DNA of 64,000 bases from Microbacterium sp. MYb66 (GTDB taxonomy: Bacteria; Actinomycetota; Actinomycetes; Actinomycetales; Microbacteriaceae). The first letter of the stretch is position 1. The number at the start of each line of letters is the position of its first letter. The DNA lies in contig NZ_PCOV01000002.1 in the NCBI RefSeq assembly GCF_002979435.1, positions 434,001-498,000 of the forward strand. Reading direction: 5' to 3'. Position numbers and translations under genes: made by a program. Shown here piece after piece: positions 53,509 to 61,929 of the stretch. The notes under the pieces were generated by a model. The model worked only from the letters and a program-made list of their open reading frames with translations. It was not told the DNA's origin and made no database searches.

Positions 53509-54729
53509 CTAGAGCTCGCCGGGCTTCATGACCTCGACGTCGATCGCCCGGATCACCCGCTGCGCGGCCGTGTCGGTTGGCGGCTCGACCCCTGCAGGCT
53601 CTCCCTTGCGGCGGCGCTGCGGCGCGTAGACGACGAGGGAGTGGAACAGGAATCGGGCGAAGAACGCCACGATGAGCGAGAGCGCGGTCGCGAGCACGCT
53701 CGAGATGTGCCAGGACTCGACCATCAGAGCCATCACCGGGATGCGCAGCGCCGCTTCGACGTTGTTGAACGCGAAGGAGCTGGCGAACCGGATGCCGAGC
53801 GCGCGGGCATCCGTCCGCATGTCGGCGAACACGAAGCGCTCCTGCAGCAGGAAGTTTCCGATGATCGTGACCTCGGCGCCGATGATGGCGGCCCAGACGT
53901 ACGGGACGCCGGCGGCCGTGAGCCCCCACATGATCGCGAGGTTCGCGGCGGCCCCGATCACGCCGATCAGGGCGAAGAGCGACATCTTCCCGAACCGCAG
54001 GCGCGCGAGGTGCGCGATGAACGTCGCCCCCTGGCGCAGGCTCGCCTTGGACGTGCCGTGTCGTCGTTCGGCGAACTCCATCGGCACCTCGGCGATGCGC
54101 AGGTCGTTGCGCGCGAGGATCTCGAGGAGGATCTTGAAGCCCTGCGGCTTGAGCGCGGCGAGGTCGAGACGCCGTCGGTCGGCCAGGAAGAAGCCGGTCA
54201 TCGGGTCGGTGCTGCGGGCGAGACGGATCGGGAACATCGCCCTGGTCAGCCAGGTCGCCACGCGCGAGACGCCGAAGCGCACGGCGGTGCCGAGCCCGCT
54301 CGTGTCTCCCCCGCCCACGTACCGGGAAGCGGCGACCACGTCGGCGTCGCCCACGGCGTGCCGTTCGAGGAGCGCGGGCAGAAGCTCCGGCGGATGCTGC
54401 AGGTCGCCGTCCATCACGATGCAGAGATCGGATGCCGCGGCCTCGAGCCCGACGACGACGGCGCCGCCCAGCCCTCCCGTGTTCTCGGTGCGGTGGATGA
54501 CCCGCACCGGGATCAGGGCATCGGCCGCGACCCTGGCGACCTCGGCGGCGGTGTCGTCGGTGCTGTCGTCGACGAACAGGATCTCGGCGTCCCACTCGGT
54601 GAGCGCGGCGGCGGTGCGGGCGACGAGTTCGGCGACGTTGTCGCGCTCGTTGAACGTCGGCACGATGACCGTGACCGGTGTCCCCACGTCCGCCCCCTGT
54701 TCCGCATGCGCATCGCCTGCGGCCTCCAT
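53509..54729 (-). CDS. Dolichol-phosphate-mannose-synthase-like GT2 fused to GtrA membrane domain
   Basis: The 406-residue protein has an N-terminal GT2 domain (about 18-245) with VIVPTFNERDN, FVDDSTDDTA and DGDLQHPPELL, and a C-terminal GtrA-like domain with four membrane helices (about 255-385). Such fusions make polyprenyl-phosphate-linked sugars and flip them for use outside the cell. The ATG follows GTGGAACG. It is divergent from the cytidylyltransferase and convergent with the Alg13-like gene. Confidence 0.92.
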   Translation of the reverse strand: MEAAGDAHAEQGADVGTPVTVIVPTFNERDNVAELVARTAAALTEWDAEILFVDDSTDDTAAEVARVAADALIPVRVIHRTENTGGLGGAVVVGLEAAASDLCIVMDGDLQHPPELLPALLERHAVGDADVVAASRYVGGGDTSGLGTAVRFGVSRVATWLTRAMFPIRLARSTDPMTGFFLADRRRLDLAALKPQGFKILLEILARNDLRIAEVPMEFAERRHGTSKASLRQGATFIAHLARLRFGKMSLFALIGVIGAAANLAIMWGLTAAGVPYVWAAIIGAEVTIIGNFLLQERFVFADMRTDARALGIRFASSFAFNNVEAALRIPVMALMVESWHISSVLATALSLIVAFFARFLFHSLVVYAPQRRRKGEPAGVEPPTDTAAQRVIRAIDVEVMKPGEL

Positions 54730-54769
54730 CGTTCCACGGGTTCCTATGGGGAAGGAAACCGAGACCTGC

Positions 54770-54775
54770 TAGACT
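54770..54775 (+). promoter_or_regulatory. -10 element TAGACT of the cytidylyltransferase
   Basis: TAGACT lies 74 bp before the ATG, so the leader begins near 54782, at the base of the first G-loop hairpin. Confidence 0.55.
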
Positions 54776-54782
54776 GTCGATC

Positions 54783-54849
54783 CGCGGCTGTGGGAGTCGC
54801 GAAGCGGATGGGGATCCGCTTACTGGGGAATCACTGATCTGGGGAGATC
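54783..54849 (+). promoter_or_regulatory. Leader made of three consecutive G-loop hairpins
   Basis: CGCGGCT-GTGGG-AGTCGCG (54783-54801), AGCGGAT-GGGG-ATCCGCT (54803-54820) and GATCT-GGGG-AGATC (54836-54849) fill the leader from the presumed transcription start to the base before the ATG. All three loops are closed by T-A. The ribosome site is the GGGG of the third loop. An extra CTGGGGA lies between hairpins two and three. Confidence 0.65.
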
Positions 54850-55305
54850 ATGGGGACGCGTATCGGCTACGCCGTTGGTGCTTTCGACCTGTTTCACGTC
54901 GGGCATCTGAATCTGCTTCGTCACGCCAAACAGCACTGCGACATTCTGATCGCCGGTGTCGTCAGCGACGAGATGCTGCGCCAGGTGAAGGGCATCGAGC
55001 CCGTCATCCCGACGGCGGAGCGTGCGGAGATCGTGAAGCACATCTCGTTCGTCGACGACGTCTACGTCGAGACGACGCCGTCGAAGATGGACTCGTGGCG
55101 CGACGTGCAGTTCACGCACTTCTTCAAGGGCGACGACTGGCGCGGCACCGACAAGGGCCTGCGCCTCGAGCGCGAGTTCGCCGAGGTCGGCGTCGAGGTC
55201 GTGTACTTCCCGTACACCGCGCACACGTCGAGTTCCACGCTGCGCCGCGCGCTCGACGCGATCACCGCCGGCGCGGGTGCGCCCGCGGTCGCGTCGACCC
55301 GCTGA
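54850..55305 (+). CDS. Nucleotidyltransferase of the glycerol-3-phosphate cytidylyltransferase type
   Basis: The 151-residue enzyme has the HxGH motif in GAFDLFHVGHLNLL (His16 and His19) and SSSTLRR near the C-terminus, as in TagD. It activates a phospho-alcohol with CTP, or possibly ATP, to give a CDP-alcohol. The CDP-alcohol phosphotransferase 2.6 kb away is a plausible consumer. Its leader consists of three hairpins, the strongest case of the leader motif in this window. Confidence 0.92.
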   Translation: MGTRIGYAVGAFDLFHVGHLNLLRHAKQHCDILIAGVVSDEMLRQVKGIEPVIPTAERAEIVKHISFVDDVYVETTPSKMDSWRDVQFTHFFKGDDWRGTDKGLRLEREFAEVGVEVVYFPYTAHTSSSTLRRALDAITAGAGAPAVASTR

Positions 55306-55324
55306 GACCTCGACCGTCCCGGCG

Positions 55325-55717
55325 TCAGTTCGCGACGCCGAGCAGGCTGCGCGCCATCCGGGCGACGTGCGGCGGCGTGTGCGGTCCGAGCCAGACCGTC
55401 CACTGCGCGGGCGGCTCGGTGCAGGTCCACTCGACGCACCAGGCATGCACGGCGTTCGCGAGCCGTTCGCCCCGAGTGTGCGCGCGGATGCCGTCGCCCC
55501 GCACCAGCCAGCGCACCGAGACGCCTTCCGGGACGTCGATGTGGCGGAACTGGATGCGCGCCGCCGCCTCGAGGATGACCACACCCTGCGCATCCCACGG
55601 CAGCCGTGCGGCGATGCTCGCGATGAAACCGGCGTCCGCCGCGTCGCCGGCGATGAGGACGGCACCTTCGATGTCGTCCCAGTCGGGATCCTCCAGGTGC
55701 TCGCACGCGCTGCTCAT
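55325..55717 (-). CDS. Siderophore-interacting (SIP-domain) protein
   Basis: The 130-residue protein corresponds to the C-terminal SIP domain: GAVLIAGDAADAGFIASIAARLP, GVVILEAAARIQF and W-rich VRWLVRGDG. Full ferric-siderophore reductases have an FAD domain ahead of this, which is absent. The ATG at 55717 lies just downstream of a promoter covered by an IdeR/DtxR box, so expression should rise when iron is low. Confidence 0.88.
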   Translation of the reverse strand: MSSACEHLEDPDWDDIEGAVLIAGDAADAGFIASIAARLPWDAQGVVILEAAARIQFRHIDVPEGVSVRWLVRGDGIRAHTRGERLANAVHAWCVEWTCTEPPAQWTVWLGPHTPPHVARMARSLLGVAN

Positions 55718-55727
55718 GCGGTCAAGT

Positions 55728-55746
55728 ATAGGTAAGGCTACCCTTA
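55728..55746. promoter_or_regulatory. IdeR/DtxR iron box
   Basis: ATAGGTAAGGCTACCCTTA matches the known 19-bp DtxR/IdeR consensus at about 17 positions. It overlaps a minus-strand TATACT -10 element (55731-55726), so iron-loaded repressor would block transcription of the SIP gene. Confidence 0.85.
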
Positions 55747-55845
55747 CTGACAAGGGATGATGTCCGGCTCTCCCCTGCCTAGCGCCCGCTCGAGCCTCTC
55801 GTCAACGCCTTTGCCGGGGGCCGCCCGTGGGAGCAGGCTCCGTTC

Positions 55846-56346
55846 GTGAACAGTTCTTCGGTACAGCGCCGGCGGCGGGTCGTGCGACTCGCGACATCTC
55901 TCGCCGGGCTCACCCTGATCGGCGCCCTCTCCGGATGCGGCCTGACGATCCCCGCCGACCCCGATGGGACGCTGGACACGGTCACCGGCGGGGAACTCCG
56001 GGTCGGGACCTCACCGGACGGCGCACTCGTCGAAGTGCGCGGAGACGAGCCGACGGGGAGCATCGTCGAACTCGTGGACCGCTTCGCCGAGAGCATCCAC
56101 GCCGAACCGGACTGGACCGTCGCCTCGGAGGAGACACTGGTGGCGATGCTCGAGGCGGGAGATCTCGACCTCATCGCGGGCGGCATCACTCCCGACACCC
56201 CGTGGATCGACAAGGCCGGCGTCACCCGCGGCTACCGCGGGATCGACGGCGCCGACGGACGCGAGCTCGTCATGCTGGTGCCCCTGGGCGAGAACGCGTT
56301 CCTGTCGAGGCTCGAGACCTTCCTCGACGCGGAGGCAGGTCAGTGA
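55846..56346 (+). CDS. Short lipoprotein resembling a solute-binding protein
   Basis: The 166-residue protein has a basic N-terminus, a lipobox LSGC (Cys about 31) and a domain with GELRVGTSPDG, SIVELVDRFAESI and LDLIAGGITPDTPW, as in the first lobe of SBP_bac_3 binding proteins. It is too short for a complete two-lobe binding protein. The stop overlaps the GTG of the cation transporter (GTGA), which suggests a shared role, perhaps metal sensing or delivery. Confidence 0.78.
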   Translation: MNSSSVQRRRRVVRLATSLAGLTLIGALSGCGLTIPADPDGTLDTVTGGELRVGTSPDGALVEVRGDEPTGSIVELVDRFAESIHAEPDWTVASEETLVAMLEAGDLDLIAGGITPDTPWIDKAGVTRGYRGIDGADGRELVMLVPLGENAFLSRLETFLDAEAGQ

Positions 56347-57365
56347 GCGAGCTGAAGCGGTTCGGACGCACGACCCTGCCGGACGAGCAGGAGCGCGCGA
56401 TCCGCCGCGCCGTCCGGTGGGAGATCTTCACGATCGTCTACACCTCGATCACGATCGCGGTGATCGCCCTGGTGGTGGGCGAGTCGCAGGCCATGCGCAC
56501 GGCCTGGATCGAGGACATGCTCTCCCTGATCCCGCAGTTCGCGTTCCTGATCGCGCTCCTCTTCGTGCGCCGCCGCCCGACCAGGAAGCACCCCTACGGC
56601 CTGCATCGGGCGATGGGCGTCGGGCACCTCGTCGCCGGCGTCGCCCTGCTCGCGGTCGGCGTGAACCTCGCGATCGAAGCGGTCACGGGTCTGATCTCCG
56701 GAGAGCACCCGACCATCGGCACGATCCAGCTCTGGGGCCAGACGGTCTGGCTCGGCTGGCTCATGGTCGGCGTGATGGTCGTGGTCATCATCGGACCCGT
56801 GTTCTTCTACGGTCCGGCCAAATCGAAACTCGCGCCGGTGCTGCACAACAAGCTCCTCTACGCCGACGCCGACATGGCGAAGGCCGACTGGCAGACCACC
56901 GTCGCCTCGATCGTCGGCGTGCTCGGCGTCGGCATCGGCCTGTGGTGGCTCGACGGCGCCGCGGCACTGTTCATCTCGCTCGGCATCATCTGGGACGGGT
57001 TCCGCAACACGAGGACCGCCATCGTCGACCTGATGGACCAGCGGGCGCGCACCTACGACAGCAAGCATCCGCATCCGCTCGCCGCCGACATCGTGTCGTA
57101 CCTGCGGAGCCGTCCGTGGGTCGCGCAGGCAGGGGTGCGCATGCGCGATCAGGGTCAGGTGTTCCACATCGAGGCCTTCGTCGTCCCCCACCGTCGCAAG
57201 GTGTCGATCCGCGAGATGACCGACCTGCAGGCGCAGGTCACCGAGCTCGACTGGAAGATCCAGGACGTCGTCATCGTCCCGGTCGAGCGATTGCCGCAGG
57301 AGGCGGACCCCGGACGGCGCGAGACTCCCCCGACTCTCAGCGCCTCCCCTGCTGAGCGCCCGTAG
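56343..57365 (+). CDS. Cation diffusion facilitator (CDF) family transporter
   Basis: The 340-residue protein has six membrane helices, KHPYG (about residues 80-84) and the helix 5 metal-site region HNKLLYADADMAKADW, then a C-terminal cytoplasmic domain. CDF proteins export zinc, iron, manganese or similar ions in exchange for protons. The start is GTG at 56343, inside the end of the lipoprotein gene. The metal cannot be told from sequence. Confidence 0.9.
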   Translation: MSELKRFGRTTLPDEQERAIRRAVRWEIFTIVYTSITIAVIALVVGESQAMRTAWIEDMLSLIPQFAFLIALLFVRRRPTRKHPYGLHRAMGVGHLVAGVALLAVGVNLAIEAVTGLISGEHPTIGTIQLWGQTVWLGWLMVGVMVVVIIGPVFFYGPAKSKLAPVLHNKLLYADADMAKADWQTTVASIVGVLGVGIGLWWLDGAAALFISLGIIWDGFRNTRTAIVDLMDQRARTYDSKHPHPLAADIVSYLRSRPWVAQAGVRMRDQGQVFHIEAFVVPHRRKVSIREMTDLQAQVTELDWKIQDVVIVPVERLPQEADPGRRETPPTLSASPAERP

Positions 57366-57368
57366 GCT
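57363..57368 (+). promoter_or_regulatory. -10 element TAGGCT of a leaderless promoter
   Basis: TAGGCT overlaps the stop codon of the CDF gene; six bases follow, then the ATG at 57375. Confidence 0.58.
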
Positions 57369-57374
57369 GGAAGC

Positions 57375-57638
57375 ATGACTTCTGCTGTTTCCGACACCAT
57401 CACGATGTTCGGCGCCGACTGGTGCCGCGACTGCATCCGCACCAAGAAGCAGCTCGATGCGCTGGGCGTGGAGTACACCTACGTCGATCTCGTCGCCGAG
57501 CCCGCTGCCGCGGACGTCGCGAAGGAGATCTCGGGTCGCACGAACATCCCGGTGGTCGTCTACCCCGACTCCTCGCACCATGTCGAGCCCTCGAACGCCG
57601 ACGTCGAGTCGAAGCTGCGCGAGCTCGCGCTGATCTGA
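57375..57638 (+). CDS. Mycoredoxin / glutaredoxin-like protein
   Basis: This 87-residue thioredoxin-fold protein has the active site W-C-R-D-C (Cys17 and Cys20) and the cis-proline segment TNIPVVVYP. Mycoredoxins use mycothiol to reduce mixed disulfides in Actinobacteria. Its CRDC differs from the common CGYC/CPYC site. TAGGCT plus six bases precedes the ATG, so the mRNA is probably leaderless. Confidence 0.92.
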   Translation: MTSAVSDTITMFGADWCRDCIRTKKQLDALGVEYTYVDLVAEPAAADVAKEISGRTNIPVVVYPDSSHHVEPSNADVESKLRELALI

Positions 57639-57657
57639 TCGGCTCCCATCGCGCCGC

Positions 57658-57663
57658 TACACT
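57658..57663 (+). promoter_or_regulatory. -10 element TACACT of a leaderless promoter
   Basis: TACACT, six bases, then the ATG at 57670. Confidence 0.6.
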
Positions 57664-57669
57664 GGCGCG

Positions 57670-59064
57670 ATGAGCACTGAGGCTCGACCCGAACGAGCAT
57701 CCGCCCGCCTGTCTCCGCGCACGATCGTGCTGTACGCGATCGGCTCGCTCGGGACCGGCGGCTATGCCACCCTGCCCGGGCTGGTGCTGACGTACTTCCT
57801 CACCGACAACCTCGGTGTCGCCGCGTTGGCGGCGGGGCTGATCGTCACGGCGGCGAAGATCTGGGACGTCCTGATCGACCCGCTGATCGGCGCCGCCTCC
57901 GACCGGCAGCTCGCCCGCACGGGATCCCGCCGCGGCTTCATGGTCACCGGCGCTCTCGCACTGCCGCTGTTCTTCGCCCTCACCTTCGCGGTGCCGCCCT
58001 CGTGGGGACCGGTCGCGGGAGCGATCAGCGTGCTGCTGGCGTTCCTCGCCACCGCGACGGCCTTCAGCCTGTTCCAGGTGCCGTACGTCGCACTCCCCGC
58101 GGAGCTGACCGGCAGCTATGACGAGCGCACCCGCCTGCTCGGGTGGCGGGTCGTCGTGCTCACGGCCGCGATCCTCCTCTTCGGCGCCGGCGGGCCCGCC
58201 CTGCGCAATGCGGGCGACGATCCCGTCATCGGCTACCTGCTGATGGGCATCGCCTCCGGTCTCGTGATCGGCATCGGCATGCTGATCGCCGCCCGGACGG
58301 CGGATGTCGCGGCCAGACGGACGGCGGCCATCCCGGCCACCGCGGCGGCACCCTCCACCTGGCGCGATCAGTACATGTCCGGATTCCGGGCACTGGGCCG
58401 CAGCCAGCCGTTCCGCGCACTCCTGGGCACCTTCGTGCTGCAGGCCCTCGCAACGGGCACGATGCTCGCCGGTGCGCAGTATGTGGCGACCTGGGTCCTG
58501 CGGTCCGAGGATGCGGTGACCTTCGTCTTCGTCGCCCTCGTGGGACCCGCGCTGCTCGCGACTCCCGGATGGACGATCATCGCGCGACGCATCGGCAAGG
58601 AGCGGGCGTTCGGGATCGCCAGCGTCGTGTTCACCGTCGCGGCGGCCTCGCTGGTCTTCGCGGTCTGGGCGCCGGGCGCGTGGATCTACGCCTCGGTCGC
58701 GGTCGCGGGCATCGCCTACGCGGGCCTCCAGTCGCTGCCGATGGCGATGCTCCCTGACGTCATCTCGCACGACGAGCGCCGCAGCGGACCCGGTCAGGCG
58801 GGCACGTTCACCGGTATCTGGACCGCCGGCGAGACGGTCGGATTCGCACTCGGCGCGACTGCGGTGTCGCTGACGCTCGCGGCCACCGGCTACGTCTCGA
58901 CGGTCGCCGGCGCCACGGTCGAGCAGCCCGAGGCCGCGATCACGGGCATCGTGCTGAGCTTCAGCATCCTGCCCGCCGTGCTGATGGCGGGGAGCCTGTG
59001 GACGCTGCGGCACTACCGTCTGCGTCGCGAGGACATCGATGCCGCCGTCACCTCCGACGCCTAA
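57670..59064 (+). CDS. MFS transporter of the glycoside-pentoside-hexuronide (GPH) type
   Basis: The 464-residue protein has twelve membrane helices and the GPH pattern near helix 2 (AKIWDVLIDPLIGAASDR, about residues 59-76) followed by RTGSRRGFM. Members carry sugars or glycosides with a cation. The gene is leaderless by promoter position and is followed after 28 bp by an aldehyde dehydrogenase gene with its own -10 (TAAGCT) and ribosome site. Confidence 0.91.
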   Translation: MSTEARPERASARLSPRTIVLYAIGSLGTGGYATLPGLVLTYFLTDNLGVAALAAGLIVTAAKIWDVLIDPLIGAASDRQLARTGSRRGFMVTGALALPLFFALTFAVPPSWGPVAGAISVLLAFLATATAFSLFQVPYVALPAELTGSYDERTRLLGWRVVVLTAAILLFGAGGPALRNAGDDPVIGYLLMGIASGLVIGIGMLIAARTADVAARRTAAIPATAAAPSTWRDQYMSGFRALGRSQPFRALLGTFVLQALATGTMLAGAQYVATWVLRSEDAVTFVFVALVGPALLATPGWTIIARRIGKERAFGIASVVFTVAAASLVFAVWAPGAWIYASVAVAGIAYAGLQSLPMAMLPDVISHDERRSGPGQAGTFTGIWTAGETVGFALGATAVSLTLAATGYVSTVAGATVEQPEAAITGIVLSFSILPAVLMAGSLWTLRHYRLRREDIDAAVTSDA

Positions 59065-59092
59065 GCTGGGATCCCGTCCGAAGGAGACACCG

Positions 59093-60883
59093 ATGACTTC
59101 TGCGAGCACGTCCGCCCCCGCCGCTGCGAAGAGCGCGCCGAAGCCCGAGACCCCGGCGCTGGGCGAAGGCGAACGCGACCGGCTCGACGCCGCCGTCGGC
59201 GACCTGCAGGCCGGAGCCCGCACCTGGTCGGCACTCACGGCCGCGCAGCGCGTGACCCTGCTGCGCGCCGTGCGCACCAGCGTCGCCGCCACCTCTGAGG
59301 ACTGGGCCCTCACCGCCGCCGCCTCGAAGGGCCTCGACGGGAAGCACCCGCTGCGCGGCGAGGAGTGGCTGAGCGGACCGTACAGCGTGCTCGGTGCGCT
59401 CGACGCCTACATCGAGACCCTCTCCCGCCTGGCGAACGGCACCAACCCGCTCGACGGGCTCACGATCGATCGGGCCCCCGGAGGGCGCACACGCGTGCAC
59501 GCCTTCCCCCTGACCGGGATCGACAAGTTCCTGCTGTCCGGCTTCACCGGCGAGGTCTGGCTGGAACCGGGCATCACCCCGAACGCGGCGCGCGCCTCCG
59601 CCGGTCTCGCGCAGCGCACGCCGACCGAGTCGGGTGGTGTCGGCCTCGTGCTCGGCGCCGGGAACGTCACCTCGATCCCGGTACTCGACGTGCTCTACGA
59701 ACTGCTCGCCCACAACCGCACCGCGCTGCTCAAGGTGAACCCGACGCAGGACGCCTTGGTGCCGGTGTACAAGCGCGCGCTCGCGCCGCTCATCGAGCCC
59801 GGCCTGCTGCGCATCGTCCGCGGAGGGCCGGCGGTCGGCGCCTATCTCACCACCCACCCCGGCCTCGTGCACGTGCACATCACGGGGTCGGCGGCGACCT
59901 TCGACACCATCGTCTGGGGGCCGTCGAAGGGCGAGGGCGCAGCGGCGACGAAGCGGCGACGACGGGAAGGTCGGCCCCTGCTGAAGAAGCCGATCACCGC
60001 GGAGCTCGGCGGCGTCTCGCCCATCATCGTGGTCCCCGGCGCCTGGACGGATGCCGACATCACCTACCAGGCCGAGCACATCGCGACCATGCGCCTGCAG
60101 AACTGCGGCCACAACTGCATCGCCGGCCAGGTCGTCATCATGTCGTCCGACTGGGACCAGGCCGACGCCTTCCGGGCCGCGCTGCGACGCGCCTATGCGA
60201 ATGCCCCGGAGCGCCCGACCTGGTACCCCGGTTCTCCTTCCCGGATGCAGCTGGCGACGGACGACTACCCCGACGCGCTCGTGCTCGGCGATCGGCTGCT
60301 CGTCGAGATCGATGCCGACGACGACCCGACGGCACTCGAGACCACCGAGTACTTCGCGCCGGTGCTCGGCGTCGTCACCGTGCCGGGCACGGGACAGGAC
60401 TTCCTCGACGCCGCCGTGGCCCATGCGAACGACAGACTCCAGGGCACGCTCGGCGCGAACCTGCTGATCGACCCCGCGACGGAGAAGGCACTCGGCGTCG
60501 GTTTCGAGCGGGCCATCACCGCGCTGCACTACGGCTCGATCGCGATCAACGGCTGGACGGCCTTCGGCTTCATCACCCCGACCCTCACCTGGGGCGCTTT
60601 CCCCGGCGGCACGCTCGACGACGTCGGCAGCGGCCTCGGCGTCGTGCACAACGCCCTCCTCCTCGACGGCGTCGAGCGCTCCGTGCTCCGCGGCCCGTTC
60701 CGGCCCTTCCCGCGGTCGCTGCCGATCGCGAACGGGGGCGGGCGCCTGACGATCCTCCCGAAGCCGCCGTGGTTCGTGTCGGCGCGCACCGGCGCAGCCG
60801 TGAGCGAGGGGCTGACCCGGCACCGAGCGAACGGCGGCGTCGTGGGATTGATGAAGACCCTGACGAAGGCGCTGCAGGCCTGA
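59093..60883 (+). CDS. Aldehyde dehydrogenase family protein
   Basis: The 596-residue protein is about 100 residues longer than a standard aldehyde dehydrogenase. It keeps a coenzyme-binding region (LGAGNVTSIP), a glutamate in ITAELGGVSP, and a probable catalytic cysteine in RLQNCGHNCIAGQ. The C-terminal extension has basic and proline-rich stretches. Substrate unknown. AAGGAG precedes the ATG. It converges with the iminopeptidase gene with a 3-bp gap. Confidence 0.88.
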   Translation: MTSASTSAPAAAKSAPKPETPALGEGERDRLDAAVGDLQAGARTWSALTAAQRVTLLRAVRTSVAATSEDWALTAAASKGLDGKHPLRGEEWLSGPYSVLGALDAYIETLSRLANGTNPLDGLTIDRAPGGRTRVHAFPLTGIDKFLLSGFTGEVWLEPGITPNAARASAGLAQRTPTESGGVGLVLGAGNVTSIPVLDVLYELLAHNRTALLKVNPTQDALVPVYKRALAPLIEPGLLRIVRGGPAVGAYLTTHPGLVHVHITGSAATFDTIVWGPSKGEGAAATKRRRREGRPLLKKPITAELGGVSPIIVVPGAWTDADITYQAEHIATMRLQNCGHNCIAGQVVIMSSDWDQADAFRAALRRAYANAPERPTWYPGSPSRMQLATDDYPDALVLGDRLLVEIDADDDPTALETTEYFAPVLGVVTVPGTGQDFLDAAVAHANDRLQGTLGANLLIDPATEKALGVGFERAITALHYGSIAINGWTAFGFITPTLTWGAFPGGTLDDVGSGLGVVHNALLLDGVERSVLRGPFRPFPRSLPIANGGGRLTILPKPPWFVSARTGAAVSEGLTRHRANGGVVGLMKTLTKALQA

Positions 60884-60886
60884 GGG

Positions 60887-61861
60887 TCAGCGGTCGTCGC
60901 GGGCGAAGCGGTCGGTCGCGGCGCGCAGCGCCTTCTGCGTGCCCGGTTCGGTGGCCGCATGGCCCGCGTCGTCGACCACGACGAACTCGGCCTCCGGCCA
61001 CGCACGATGCAGATCCCACGCCGTCATCATCGGCGTCGCGACGTCGTGCCGTCCCTGCACGATCACCGTCGGGATGTGGCGGATGCGGTCGACGCCCGCG
61101 ATCAGCTGCCCCTCCTCCCACCAGCCGCGGTGCACGAAGAAGTGGTTCTCGATCCGGGCGAACGCCGTGGCCTTCTGCGGATCGGACATGGTGGCGATCT
61201 GCGCGGGGTCCGGCGTCAGCGTCACCGTCGCCGCCTCCCACGTCGACCAGGCGATCGCGGCCGGCACGTGCACGGCAGGGTCCGGGTCGAACAGGCGGCG
61301 GTGGTACGCGTCGATCATGTGCGAGCGCTCCAACACCGGGATCGGCGCGACGAAGCCCTCCCAGAGGTCGGGGAACAGCGCGGCCGCTCCGCCCTCGTAG
61401 AACCATTCGAGCTCGACGCGACGCAGCGTGAAGATCCCGCGGAGGACGAGCTCGGTCACGGCATCCGGATGCGCCTGGGCATAGGCGAGAGCGAGGGCGC
61501 TCCCCCACGACCCGCCGAACACCTGCCACCGGTCGATGCCGAGGTTCCTGCGCAGCAGTTCGAGATCGGCGATCAGGTGGGCCGTGGTGATGTGACGGAG
61601 ATCGGCGTCCGGCGCGCCGGCGTGCGGAGTGCTCCGGCCGCAGCCGCGCTGGTCGAGCAGCACGATGCGATAGACGTTCGGGTCGAAGAACCGTCGCTGC
61701 CACGGCGATGTCCCACTGCCGGGGCCGCCGTGCAGGAAGACCACCGGCTTGCCCTCGGGGTTGCCGCTGACCTCCCAGTAGACCCGGTGCCCGTCTCCGA
61801 CGAGCAGCTCCCCGGTCTCGTACGGTTCGATCGGTGGATACAGTGCATCCGTCTTCTTCAT
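60887..61861 (-). CDS. pip: Proline iminopeptidase
   Basis: This 324-residue alpha/beta hydrolase removes N-terminal proline from peptides. It has the oxyanion segment HGGPGSGTS, the nucleophile GGSWGSALALAYAQAHP (Ser about 117) and the C-terminal GHAATEPG histidine. Two adjacent ATG codons (61864 and 61861) are possible; the second is better spaced from the G-rich ribosome site. Peptide recycling fits the neighbouring metallopeptidase. Confidence 0.94.
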   Translation of the reverse strand: MKKTDALYPPIEPYETGELLVGDGHRVYWEVSGNPEGKPVVFLHGGPGSGTSPWQRRFFDPNVYRIVLLDQRGCGRSTPHAGAPDADLRHITTAHLIADLELLRRNLGIDRWQVFGGSWGSALALAYAQAHPDAVTELVLRGIFTLRRVELEWFYEGGAAALFPDLWEGFVAPIPVLERSHMIDAYHRRLFDPDPAVHVPAAIAWSTWEAATVTLTPDPAQIATMSDPQKATAFARIENHFFVHRGWWEEGQLIAGVDRIRHIPTVIVQGRHDVATPMMTAWDLHRAWPEAEFVVVDDAGHAATEPGTQKALRAATDRFARDDR

Positions 61862-61929
61862 CATCGGCCCCCCAGCCGGTCGTGCTGACTTCTTCGTCAA
61901 CGGTAGCGGACGCTCTCGCGTCGCCGGGA

